Shown here in pieces: positions 42,600 through 50,490 of a stretch of DNA of 64,000 bases. Under the pieces are notes generated by a model, which did no database searches, had not been told where the DNA came from, and worked only from the letters and a program-made list of their open reading frames with translations. This DNA is from Arsukibacterium sp. UBA3155 (GTDB lineage: Bacteria > Pseudomonadota > Gammaproteobacteria > Enterobacterales > Alteromonadaceae). The stretch lies in NCBI GenBank assembly GCA_002364615.1, contig DEYP01000023.1, forward strand, positions 82,408 to 146,407, read 5' to 3'. Every line of letters begins with the position of its first letter. The first letter of the stretch is position 1. The translations under genes and the position numbers were made by a program.

Positions 42600-42844
42600 G
42601 TGCCAAAAGCGGACATTCCTAATCTTCGTTATGCTTTGATTGCTGAAAAAATGTACTGTTCGCATCTGGACGCCGCCAGCGTTTATTAGACGGATGAACC
42701 TGTACTTGTAGCTTACGCAGATATCAGCTGTACCTATAAGTCATTGTAAGTTTTAAAGAAGCGGTGTAGTGTTCTATACATTAAATTTACAAGGCAGGTT
42801 GACCCATATTTAACTACGGATCGACCCGCCGAATCAGCGTTAAC
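42600..42844 (+). repeat. 245-bp diverged repeat, copy A (attC-like inner part)
   Basis: It matches 51649-51896 along its length, starting GTGCCAAAAGCGGACATTCC and ending GCGTTAAC. The inner 170 bp (42675-42844) has imperfect terminal inverted repeats: GCCAGCGTTTATTAGACG pairs with CGCCGAATCAGCGTTAAC. Long, imperfectly paired ends finishing GCGTTA are the architecture of integron attC sites, but the core GTTRRRY is not exact. A small non-autonomous transposon is an alternative. Confidence 0.7.
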
Positions 42845-42889
42845 TTGAGTCGGCTGCAGTGACGAGAGATAAACCGGAATAAGGGCTAT

Positions 42890-43897
42890 ATGAACTACAT
42901 CTTCCTCGATACATGTGTCTTGCTGGATGTTTCCACGAAGAGGGGTGATCTCCCCCTCGTATCTGCACTAGAGGAATTGGTGGGCTCAAACAGGGTGAAA
43001 CTGGTCTTAGCCGATCTGGTTATTGAAGAGTATGAACGAAATAAAGAGAGTGTGGCGAGGAAAACTGCTCAACGATTGTCTCAAGAGTTCAAACAGGTCA
43101 AAGCTGTGGTATATGAGTTTGCTGGTGAAAAGCAAGCCGAGACCATGGAAGTTCTAAATGATATCAATGCAAGATTGCCGCTTTTGACTGAAGCGAACTA
43201 CGCAACGATCCATAGAGTCGAAAGGTTAATTGAATCCGCAAAGATCCTTCCAATTAGTGACCGTTCTAAAGTCGCCGCCGTTCAACGTGGGATTGAAAAA
43301 AGAGCTCCGTTTCATATCAGCAAAAACTCTGTCGCGGATGCTGTCATCATTGAACAGTTTTTTGAATTTGTGAGCAGCCTCAACAGTAACCATGATACTT
43401 GCAGTTTTGTTACCCATAATCACAGTGACTTTTCCTCGAAAGATCATCGAAAGCCGCATGCGGATTTTGACGAGATCTTCTCAATCTCGAACTCTTTATA
43501 CTTCAACAATCTAGCTTCAGCTATCGATCATATTGATCCAGAATCGCTCGCTGAATTCGAGTTTGAGCACGATTTTACAGAAGAAACCCGGGGTTTGAGA
43601 GAAATGTTGGACGCTATGGATGAGCTGGTTGATAAAGTCTGGTACAACCGCCACCAAAATCGTATGTGGGGTATTGAACATGGTGAAATTGAAGTCATAC
43701 CTGAAGGAACCGAGCGCTATGGCTCAAATGTAATTCATGAGCATATCCTAGAAGGTGCTATCAAGTCCGCCGCATGCGTGGAAGGAAAATATGAAGACAC
43801 AGGTCCATGGAGTGACTTTGAGTGGGGAATGATCAATGGCAAGTTATCGGCACTGCGCTGGGTGTTAGGTGACGAATGGGATATGTTAGACACCTGA
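42890..43897 (+). CDS. PIN-domain protein (putative RNase), single-gene cassette
   Basis: The 335-residue protein has an N-terminal PIN domain: Asp7 in YIFLDTCVLLDVS, acidic residues E46-E47 in VIEEYERN, and VADAVIIEQFFEF. PIN domains are metal-dependent endoribonucleases. The C-terminal 130 residues form an acidic domain not recognised (DFTEETRGLREMLDAMDEL). The gene lies between repeat A and an attC-like site that begins 4 bp after its stop, so it resembles a cassette cargo. A stand-alone PIN with no antitoxin is typical of DUF4935-type defence or stress proteins. Confidence 0.75.
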   Translation: MNYIFLDTCVLLDVSTKRGDLPLVSALEELVGSNRVKLVLADLVIEEYERNKESVARKTAQRLSQEFKQVKAVVYEFAGEKQAETMEVLNDINARLPLLTEANYATIHRVERLIESAKILPISDRSKVAAVQRGIEKRAPFHISKNSVADAVIIEQFFEFVSSLNSNHDTCSFVTHNHSDFSSKDHRKPHADFDEIFSISNSLYFNNLASAIDHIDPESLAEFEFEHDFTEETRGLREMLDAMDELVDKVWYNRHQNRMWGIEHGEIEVIPEGTERYGSNVIHEHILEGAIKSAACVEGKYEDTGPWSDFEWGMINGKLSALRWVLGDEWDMLDT

Positions 43898-43900
43898 AGT

Positions 43901-43942
43901 TAACAAAGCATTCCAACAGACAGGCCGTTGAATGCGGCGTTA
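43901..43942 (+). other. attC-like cassette recombination site 1
   Basis: Imperfect inverted repeat TAACAAAGCATTCCAACAG pairs with CCGTTGAATGCGGCGTTA. One unpaired extra C sits in the left arm, the extrahelical base of an attC site. It begins 4 bp after the PIN stop and the HEPN start follows 18 bp later. The core reads GTTATAA, imperfect to GTTRRRY. No integrase gene is in this window. Confidence 0.6.
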
Positions 43943-43959
43943 TAACTAAGGAAGGTGCG

Positions 43960-45072
43960 ATGACTTTACCTAAAAATAGAACAGATATCACTAAATTATT
44001 AATATCGACACCCTCTCACTTTGTTGGGGAATATGAGAATGATATTTTTCGACTAGTTAGAGCAAACCAAAACATGCGAGTTAGTCGATACGCTCCTCGG
44101 ACTGACGAAAGAATATACAGAGAATATATAGAAATAACTGTAGAAACGCCTGAATGCAAAAAAGAAACAATTGTAATTCCAGATTACAGTCAAATTGGTG
44201 AAAATTTCTGTATAGCTTTATCTGTATTATATGGAAAGCGGTTCGACTTTCATGGGCTAATACAACAACATGGTTGGCCTTATATTCCACTCATTGAATC
44301 AAGCCATCAGATCTGTAATACAAACCTGTCTTTTAATAGTACTGCTGAAAGAGTGGATTATAAGATTGAGCTTAATTTAGAAAATGTTAGGCTTATTGAG
44401 AACGTTCTTTTTCAGCATGACTCTGAAACCACTGATGCTCAATCGACATTTTGGTATGCAGGGCGCTTTTATATCCAAGCAATTAGGGTTGTTGAGGAAA
44501 GTCCTGAAGTAGCTTTCCTCAGCTTAATTACAGCAGGCGAAATTATAGCATCATACTTTGAATATCCAGTGGAAGATTTGCTCGATCAGAGCGCTAAAAA
44601 GCTACTAATTGATCTTAACGAGCTAGGTGAACTTGGGAGAAAATTACACAAGCAAGTTGCGCCGAAGTTAACGGGGATATCTGAAGCGTTTTGTAAGTGC
44701 ATTCTTGATTGTTTAGATAAAGATTTCTTCAGCAGATCAGAAGCTGTTAACGATTTCGAAAAACTTACTGAGTTAGATATAAAACAGAGATTAAAGGCTG
44801 CATATAATTTACGAAGCAAATACGTTCACGCTGGAAAGCTTCCTTCATCTTGGATGGCAGTGAATTATCTAAATGATAACCAAGAGGTAATACATGGGGA
44901 CCCTGTTATAGGCGACAAAGACATGCAGAAATCTATTAAGCGGTCACCAACATTTATCGGTCTGGAAAGGATAGTTAGATATTCGTTGATAAAATTTCTT
45001 ATAAAAACCAAAGTTATAGAAAGTGAAATTGAAATCTATAACAAGTCAGGCCAAGGGATACCGCAAAGCTGA
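43960..45072 (+). CDS. Apea-like HEPN-domain protein (putative RNase)
   Basis: The 370-residue protein starts at MTLPKNRTDITKLL, with AAGGAAGG upstream, just after the attC-like site. The C-terminal part contains YNLRSKYVHAGK with R285 and H290, the Rx4-6H catalytic signature of HEPN ribonucleases. The surrounding helices match the Apea-like HEPN family. HEPN proteins cut RNA, often in defence or toxin-antitoxin settings. The N-terminal half (about 1-160) is mixed alpha/beta and not recognised. It sits between two PIN genes. Confidence 0.7.
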   Translation: MTLPKNRTDITKLLISTPSHFVGEYENDIFRLVRANQNMRVSRYAPRTDERIYREYIEITVETPECKKETIVIPDYSQIGENFCIALSVLYGKRFDFHGLIQQHGWPYIPLIESSHQICNTNLSFNSTAERVDYKIELNLENVRLIENVLFQHDSETTDAQSTFWYAGRFYIQAIRVVEESPEVAFLSLITAGEIIASYFEYPVEDLLDQSAKKLLIDLNELGELGRKLHKQVAPKLTGISEAFCKCILDCLDKDFFSRSEAVNDFEKLTELDIKQRLKAAYNLRSKYVHAGKLPSSWMAVNYLNDNQEVIHGDPVIGDKDMQKSIKRSPTFIGLERIVRYSLIKFLIKTKVIESEIEIYNKSGQGIPQS

Positions 45073-45280
45073 ACTCCTGCTTGATGTGGTAATGTCCGTT
45101 TTTCGCTCTGTACTGACGTCAATCTGGCAACGTTGGGTTGCTTAGTGGCACAAGCAGACATTGGTATGAACTCGTAACTTGCCGGATTTTTTGTAATAAA
45201 TATGACTCTGGCTGGCTAACAAATTGGTTATGCCATTATTCTTGTGGCAAAACTTACACCATGTGTTCAAGGCATTGATT

Positions 45281-46381
45281 ATGGAATTGCAAACAAGGCT
45301 AGTGTTTATCGATACAAACGCTTTTGAAAAGAAAAACTATCAATTTGGGCAACACTCTCTTGGTCGTCTGCAAGAACTAATTGAAGATAAGAAAATCCAT
45401 TTGCTTATTACTGATGTGACAAAGAAAGAGATTGACGCCCATCTCAAACGCAAATCTGAAGAAGCAGCTTTTCTAATAAAGAAGATTCAAAAAGATGCTA
45501 TGTTCCTAAGAAATACACCCGACCTTGATTGCTATGGCATTTTCACAAAGGTTACAAGTGATGATATTTACGCAGTTATCAGTGAAAAATTTGATGATTT
45601 CGTCGAAAACGGATACGTGGAAACTGTTGATGTAAGTACTGTTAACCCTCAAGTTGTATTCGATGCTTATTTCAACAACCGTCCTCCCTTTGGCAAAGAA
45701 TCAAAAAAGCACGAGTTTCCTGATGCATTCGCGCTGGAAGCTATTAAACAGGTGAGTTTGGCGAGAGGGCATTCTGCCTACATCGTTAGTGATGATGGCG
45801 ATATGAGATCAATCTGTGAGCAAGAAGATAACTTCATTCATATTGAAAACGTCGATGACCTAATTGACTTGATTGTTCGAAGCGACAATGTATACGAAGA
45901 GCCAGCAAAATTCGCTGATGAAGTTTTCGAACAGCTCCTAGATCAGATTAAAGCTGTCGCTCTTCAAGCTCTCCAGGAAGGAGAGTTTAATTATGAAAAA
46001 GCAGATCTTTATGATGAGATTATCAACTCTATAGAAATTAACTATGTGAATGTTGAAAAGAAAAATTTACTAAATGTTGACGCCGAGTGGGCTGAGTACG
46101 AAGTTGAGTTTGAGGTAGTGGTTACAGCAGATTATTTAGTATCAGATTATGACCGCTCACCTTGGGACGCAGAGGAAAAAAAGTACGTATTTGTCTTGAA
46201 TAATGAGGTCACCTTAAAGCACAAAGAAAAATATTTTGCTCATCTTATTCTCGACTACGATGGCGGGCTAAAAGCTAAAGCATACATTGAAGAATTAAAC
46301 TTCCAAGATACGTATTTCGAGTTGACTGATGATGGCTCCGAAGTCATTAGCTTCAAAGAACTAGATATCAACGGTGAGTGA
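45281..46381 (+). CDS. PIN-domain protein (DUF4935-like)
   Basis: The 366-residue protein starts at MELQTRLVFIDTNAF, with AAGG eight bases upstream; in-frame starts at 45224 and 45230 are possible but lack support. PIN residues are D11, ITDVTKKEIDAHLKRK, EFPDAFALEAI and IVSDDGDM, spanning about 8-200. The C-terminal 160 residues are acidic beta-rich (EYEVEFEVVVTADYLVSDYD). No antitoxin is adjacent. The PIN gene converges on the ImmA peptidase gene. Confidence 0.75.
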   Translation: MELQTRLVFIDTNAFEKKNYQFGQHSLGRLQELIEDKKIHLLITDVTKKEIDAHLKRKSEEAAFLIKKIQKDAMFLRNTPDLDCYGIFTKVTSDDIYAVISEKFDDFVENGYVETVDVSTVNPQVVFDAYFNNRPPFGKESKKHEFPDAFALEAIKQVSLARGHSAYIVSDDGDMRSICEQEDNFIHIENVDDLIDLIVRSDNVYEEPAKFADEVFEQLLDQIKAVALQALQEGEFNYEKADLYDEIINSIEINYVNVEKKNLLNVDAEWAEYEVEFEVVVTADYLVSDYDRSPWDAEEKKYVFVLNNEVTLKHKEKYFAHLILDYDGGLKAKAYIEELNFQDTYFELTDDGSEVISFKELDINGE

Positions 46382-46400
46382 CACTACTAATAACGTCCAT

Positions 46401-47204
46401 TTAAATACCCTCCTTGCTATTGATACACTGCCAAATAGGCTCTTCATCTTCCCACCAAACCAAACTTATAAACATGTCGTCATGGTACTGGAAGGCGTGT
46501 TCATGAACTGTTGCATCATCCGCCCAATCTTCTCTGCACCACACGCTGCCATCTACTTCACCAGCGCTAGATTTAATACCATTTAATATCAAATCATGAA
46601 TCTTCGATCCTTCTGGCGCGGTATTGGTAGGAAAGAAGCTTCCAGGCAAAGTACTATTTTTGTGGAACAGATACCTGCTTCCATCTTTACGATAGATAAC
46701 AAAGTGGCCCATGTGATGATCGCTGGTAATAACACGACGCATGGTCATCATGAAGCTTGTGTCGAAGGCTGACTTAACTGAACTCATTAAGTCTAAGTCA
46801 AGGCGACTACCAGCCAAATGATCTTTTAACAAGTAACTAGGCACAAGTAGTTCAGACGCATAGCTATTTGCAATGTTTTCACGATGCTTAGATACACCGC
46901 TAGGATTTTCCATATCACTGTGTGAGCACAAGTTGCCGACTTTCCCACGGTCTTTGAACCAATGGCCGAGCTCATGTCCAACAGAAAATCGTTTTCTCGG
47001 TGTATCGCTGGCTGAATTGACAGTGATAGTCGCTTTGTCTCCAGCGCCAATGATCATTGCCTCGCAACCATTCAGAGGTCTTTCTAATACAATTGCCTGA
47101 TGTTCATATGCTATTGCTTCAATATCTATTTCTTTTGGCTCTGAAATAGCAAATTCGTCTATGTATAACGATTCGACAAAATCCTTAATCGCCTTTATCG
47201 TCAA
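46401..47204 (-). CDS. ImmA/IrrE-family metallo-endopeptidase (CapP-like)
   Basis: The 267-residue protein has the zinc-peptidase motif HELGH (H77, E78, H81) in RKRFSVGHELGHWF and a downstream Glu in NSYASELLVP (E118). ImmA/IrrE peptidases cleave transcription regulators after stress. CapP of some CBASS loci is in this superfamily and cuts the repressor CapH. Start is TTG at 47204, with GGGAG nine bases upstream, inside the preceding gene (20-bp overlap). It is the third gene of an operon divergent from the CBASS operon. A regulatory role in CBASS is inferred. Confidence 0.82.
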   Translation of the reverse strand: MTIKAIKDFVESLYIDEFAISEPKEIDIEAIAYEHQAIVLERPLNGCEAMIIGAGDKATITVNSASDTPRKRFSVGHELGHWFKDRGKVGNLCSHSDMENPSGVSKHRENIANSYASELLVPSYLLKDHLAGSRLDLDLMSSVKSAFDTSFMMTMRRVITSDHHMGHFVIYRKDGSRYLFHKNSTLPGSFFPTNTAPEGSKIHDLILNGIKSSAGEVDGSVWCREDWADDATVHEHAFQYHDDMFISLVWWEDEEPIWQCINSKEGI

Positions 47205-47616
47205 CTTTAATCACTCCCATAGCTATCAAGTTTGCAACGATTTGATTTGCATCTTCATCTTTGAATTCTTTGCCTTCTCGAAATGCCAATGTAAGGTTTT
47301 CAGGCAATTTTTGTTGCATTAAAAGTTCAATAAGAACCTCCTTAGCATCTTTTCCTTTTTTCGCCAAATAGCCCATTACATCGACTGTTTCATGTTTTTT
47401 CTTTTCAGCTTCTAACTTTGCTCTGGCTTCCGTAAGTCTCGCTTTTTTGTTTTGCTGTTTGCACTCTTTCACACGATGCAGCAAACGCGCTTGAGTCGTC
47501 TTAATTTCATCAGAAGTTAGCTTGTATTCAGCCATAAGCTCACTAACGTGAGCGTTGGCAATATGCTCGATCATGATATCGTCGAGTAAATTGTTCATCT
47601 CTTTGTTAGCCATCAT
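47185..47616 (-). CDS. Small charged helical protein between sigma-like and peptidase genes
   Basis: The 143-residue protein is helical and Lys/Glu-rich (ARLTEARAKLEAEKKKHETVD near 62-82), with an acidic C-terminus. No domain is recognised. Two overlapping start codons exist at 47616 and 47613; GGAGG is 4 or 7 bases away. The first overlaps the sigma-like stop as ATGA. Because ImmA peptidases usually cut a partner, this protein or the sigma-like one is a candidate substrate, but that is a guess from context only. Confidence 0.6.
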   Translation of the reverse strand: MMANKEMNNLLDDIMIEHIANAHVSELMAEYKLTSDEIKTTQARLLHRVKECKQQNKKARLTEARAKLEAEKKKHETVDVMGYLAKKGKDAKEVLIELLMQQKLPENLTLAFREGKEFKDEDANQIVANLIAMGVIKVDDKGD

Positions 47617-48155
47617 CCAGCCTCCTTTAGGTACTTTTGTCCATTCCTTACAATACGCCTACGAGTCGTGTCGTAGGCAGTTTCATCACCGGCAAAGACT
47701 GACTTCACGATTTCCGATTTATTCTGGCCTTCTTGTGTAGCGGCCAAAAACCTCATAGCACCATCATCCTGACTAAAGATACTCATCAAAATTCCCCATC
47801 TTGGGTCGGTATCGTCTTCATTATCATCAGTGATATCGGCAATTGTTTCGCTGTAACCATCAATTGATTCTGAGTGTTTGAAAATCTTTTCTTGATTTCG
47901 TTCAGCCATTCCGTTGCAGATACTCCGAATCACATTAGCAATTGTGACTGTAAGAGGGATATCTTTCGGCACATGCCTTGTGTCGTCGAGAATGCGTACT
48001 AATGCTTCGTTGAATACTTCTTCAGCTTCAACTGTCAGTCCTGCTTTTCTTATGAGGCACTTAGAAAATATTGTCATTCTTGTAAGTACCTCATCAGTAT
48101 TTGACTCCAGCGCCTGCAAAATCTCATCGACCGTGTAGTAGTCGTAGTCCTTCAT
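47613..48155 (-). CDS. Sigma-70-like (region 2 type) regulatory protein
   Basis: The 180-residue protein resembles the region-2 part of small sigma-70/ECF-like factors. It has helices TVDEILQALESNTDEVLTRM, EVFNEALVRILDDTRHVP, and DIPLTVTIANVIRSICNGMAERN, the pattern of the polymerase-binding helices. The C-terminal DETAYDTTRRRIVRNGQKYL could be a degenerate region-4 or DNA-binding helix. GGGAG precedes its ATG. It is the first gene of an operon with the 143-residue protein and the ImmA peptidase and starts 229 bp from the CBASS operon on the opposite strand. The sigma call is by pattern only. Confidence 0.6.
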   Translation of the reverse strand: MKDYDYYTVDEILQALESNTDEVLTRMTIFSKCLIRKAGLTVEAEEVFNEALVRILDDTRHVPKDIPLTVTIANVIRSICNGMAERNQEKIFKHSESIDGYSETIADITDDNEDDTDPRWGILMSIFSQDDGAMRFLAATQEGQNKSEIVKSVFAGDETAYDTTRRRIVRNGQKYLKEAG

Positions 48156-48172
48156 TTGCTACTCCCTAAGAC

Positions 48173-48380
48173 GGACAAAAATAAATTTCTGGACATTATC
48201 CAGTTTTAAAGCTGAGTTCTGCCTTATTAGATGTAGGGCAAAACTGCACGTTTGGATTTTACCCATTAATTTGGATAAAAATAATTTTCTGAACAATGTC
48301 CAGTTTCTGACCAGCGTTCCGCCTTAATACATAGGACAGAACTGAAAATTTAGATGTTACCGAATTAATAAGGATAAAAA
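48173..48380. repeat. 100-bp tandem direct repeat with palindromes in CBASS control region
   Basis: Copy 1 is 48173-48272, copy 2 is 48273-48371 and a partial third copy is 48372-48380. Each starts GGAYAAAAATAA. Each contains a 15-bp palindrome at the same offset, CTGGACATTATCCAG at 48189-48203 and CTGAACAATGTCCAG at 48289-48303 (consensus CTGGACANTGTCCAG). A second dyad of GTTCYGCC with GGRCARAAC lies about 27 bp further on. Exact 100-bp spacing suggests a duplicated promoter/operator. The only genes on either side are the sigma-like operon and the CBASS operon. Confidence 0.85.
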
Positions 48381-48383
48381 CAT

Positions 48384-48749
48384 ATGCCAAACGCAAAGAC
48401 GCACATGTTGCTTGGTGGGGGAGTGAGCGTAACTGCCGCTTTACTTGATAAGAATAAGCACCCAGTTAGCCATCATATTGCCATTGTTCCTGTTGTTGGA
48501 GCCGTCATGGGAAAATTGCCAGACATTTTAGAGCCTGCATTTCATTCTAATCACAGACAGTTTCTTCATGGTGTGACCGTACTGACGTTACTTTCCGCTG
48601 GATTGCTGAAAGCTTATTGGTGGTCGCCAGAAGAGCCGTCCGAAAAACTTATCAGGGGGTTAATGTTGATAGGTGGGGTAGCTTACCTAAGTCACTTAAT
48701 ATGTGATGCATCAACACCAAAAGGCCTTCCTTTGCTTGGAAAACTTTGA
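48384..48749 (+). CDS. YdjM-like small membrane protein at the head of the CBASS operon
   Basis: The 121-residue protein resembles the YdjM family of membrane-bound, metal-dependent hydrolases: TH at residues 6-7, PDILEPAFHSNHRQFLHG (His-rich, near 46-63), and LICDASTPKGLPLLG at the end. Hydrophobic segments lie at about 32-45, 64-75 and 91-104. It is short for the family, which is usually about 200 residues. AAGGA precedes the ATG and overlaps the third repeat copy. It ends 12 bp before the CD-NTase start and so is probably part of the same transcript. A role in CBASS is not established. Confidence 0.7.
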   Translation: MPNAKTHMLLGGGVSVTAALLDKNKHPVSHHIAIVPVVGAVMGKLPDILEPAFHSNHRQFLHGVTVLTLLSAGLLKAYWWSPEEPSEKLIRGLMLIGGVAYLSHLICDASTPKGLPLLGKL

Positions 48750-48761
48750 TGGAGGTAGGCC

Positions 48762-50009
48762 ATGACCACGCTATTTACTAATGCCCGTGCTCTAAGCGAG
48801 CACAAAAAATCCATGTTGGTGGAGATGTTGGACTCGGTGTTTGACAATCTCGACCTGAATAAAACACAGAGAGAGCGAATTGAGACAGCCTATAAAGCTG
48901 TTGGTAATTATCTGGCGAGCTGCGACCATCCCCTACTGAAAGATGTTCAGATATACCCTCAGGGATCCATGAGGTTGCGAACGACAAATAAGCCGCTATC
49001 TCAGGAAGAGTTTGACGTAGATCTAATTCTGTTTTTGCCACATGCAAGTTACGCGACACGAGACGAAATTGTTGAAGTGGTTAAGCAACATCTATTGGAT
49101 AAGGATGTATACAAAGACCTAGTGGAAGATCTGCCAAGGGGTCTGCGGATTAACTACAAGGGCGATTACCACTTAGACATTACGCCTGCGAAGGAATATA
49201 ACCTACCGAGCTTGCAAGGCCATCCTTTGTGGATTGTTGATAAGCATACTGGCTTCAAAGAGTCCAACCCGGAAGGGATGGCTCAAGGGTTTGATGAAGC
49301 CTGTTCCATGCTGCCGGTAATACGCAGAAGGCACGTGTTTCTTGAGGCTTTGAATAAATCCGTTACGGAATTACCTGATCAGTCAAAGAAGAAGCCGCTT
49401 AATCGGATTATTCAAATTTTGAAACGCCATCGAGACGTTTGGTCTCAGCAGGACGGAAATCTTCACGCTGATTTCAGACCAATCTCTGTGATAATCACGA
49501 TGTTAGCCAGTTTAGCTTATGTCGAAGTCGTGAAGTCTGGAAAAGAATACGACAACGAGTTTGACTTAATCCTGGACGTTATCGAACTGATGCCTCTACA
49601 TATTGAGAGCAATTTTGATGAGATCCTTATTACAAACCCCACAATGAGACCGGAAAATTACGCTGAAAAATGGAATCGTGTCGAAAGGCTAGAGGGACAA
49701 AAATACCGGAAGGCATTTTATACTTGGCACCAGGCCGCAGTCGATACGTTTGAGCGTCTGGCGGGTGCAAACAACCAAGGTATGGATAACGTTTTCGCGG
49801 CACTGTCCGGTGCATTTGGACAAAGGCCGGTACTTGCGGCCAAAGACCAAATTATCAAAGCTGTTAATGCGAATAGAGACAATGGAAATCTGAGCGTTGC
49901 GCTGGGTACAGGAGCGATAACAGCAGCCATCGCTGGGAAGACACATGCAGCTTCGCGAGTTGTTACTCCAGTCGTGCCGGTTAAAAGGAATCAGTTCTAT
50001 GGGGACTGA
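48762..50009 (+). CDS. CBASS CD-NTase (cGAS/DncV-like nucleotidyltransferase)
   Basis: The 415-residue enzyme makes a cyclic di- or trinucleotide second messenger during phage infection. The nucleotidyltransferase motif is YPQGSMRLRT with G68-S69; catalytic acids are D85 and D87 (FDVDLILFL) and D139 (YHLDITPA). A longer C-terminal OAS1-C-like helical region follows. GGAGG precedes the ATG. The last residues (Ala/Val/Gly-rich to NQFYGD) could be the conjugation tail engaged by the E2-like partner. The nucleotide product cannot be told from sequence. Confidence 0.9.
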   Translation: MTTLFTNARALSEHKKSMLVEMLDSVFDNLDLNKTQRERIETAYKAVGNYLASCDHPLLKDVQIYPQGSMRLRTTNKPLSQEEFDVDLILFLPHASYATRDEIVEVVKQHLLDKDVYKDLVEDLPRGLRINYKGDYHLDITPAKEYNLPSLQGHPLWIVDKHTGFKESNPEGMAQGFDEACSMLPVIRRRHVFLEALNKSVTELPDQSKKKPLNRIIQILKRHRDVWSQQDGNLHADFRPISVIITMLASLAYVEVVKSGKEYDNEFDLILDVIELMPLHIESNFDEILITNPTMRPENYAEKWNRVERLEGQKYRKAFYTWHQAAVDTFERLAGANNQGMDNVFAALSGAFGQRPVLAAKDQIIKAVNANRDNGNLSVALGTGAITAAIAGKTHAASRVVTPVVPVKRNQFYGD

Positions 50010-50490
50010 TCCTTCGTTTTTAAGGCGATTGGAGCAGCCAATAATTGGTATACGCGAACAATACTTGGCTCTGAAGCAGTTTTGCCCCGGAACAGTTGTA
50101 ATTTCCGATAATGACAAAACGGTGCAATGGGAGGGCATGCTTCAGCCATTGTCATTTTCTAGGGAGTACCGAGTAGTTATCCGGTATACCCTCAGCCATC
50201 CTCCCGTATGCGTCGTTATAGATCCTGATTTATCAACCTTGGCTCAAGGCCGAAAAATACCTCATATCTATCGGAATCAGACAGGTATTAGGGGCACTCA
50301 ACTCTGTCTCTACTTACCTGTGGTCAAACAAAAAAACAAAGTCAGCGAATGGCAACCAACCATGTTCTTGGCAAACACGATTCTGCCGTGGGCTTCGATG
50401 TGGTTAGTGTACTTTGAGTTTTGGTTATCCAGCGGTGAATGGGACGGCGGTGGTGTTGAACATGATGTGATTGAAGAGAGCGGAAGATGA
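49999..50490 (+). CDS. Stand-alone E2-like protein of type II-short CBASS
   Basis: The 163-residue protein starts at MGTDPSFLRRLEQP, with AAGGA upstream; the ATG overlaps the CD-NTase gene by 11 bp. It has an E2 ubiquitin-conjugase-like fold pattern: HPPVCVVIDPDL, IPHIYRNQ (88-94), GTQLCLYLP with candidate catalytic Cys103, EWQPTMFLANTILPWASMWL and the terminal EFWLSSGEWDGGGVEH. No E1 or JAB gene is present. E2-only CBASS (type II-short) is established, in which the E2 acts on the CD-NTase C-terminus. Confidence 0.88.
   Translation: MGTDPSFLRRLEQPIIGIREQYLALKQFCPGTVVISDNDKTVQWEGMLQPLSFSREYRVVIRYTLSHPPVCVVIDPDLSTLAQGRKIPHIYRNQTGIRGTQLCLYLPVVKQKNKVSEWQPTMFLANTILPWASMWLVYFEFWLSSGEWDGGGVEHDVIEESGR

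Larger units (their letters stand above)
42297..42889. other. Non-coding region between the immunity gene and the PIN cassette
   Basis: This 593-bp gap holds a terminator (42533-42559) and a 245-bp repeat (42600-42844) whose inner 170 bp is bounded by an inverted repeat and looks like a cassette attC site. Short open frames here have no ribosome-binding site. Nothing else is supportable. Confidence 0.6.

Noticed and set aside
42371-42639. Small genes around the terminator at 42.5 kb
   Set aside because: The frames run through the terminator hairpin and have no ribosome-binding site.
45217-45280. Third short attC-like site before the second PIN gene
   Set aside because: The left end TAACAAATTG fits, but no matching GCGTTA right arm was found.
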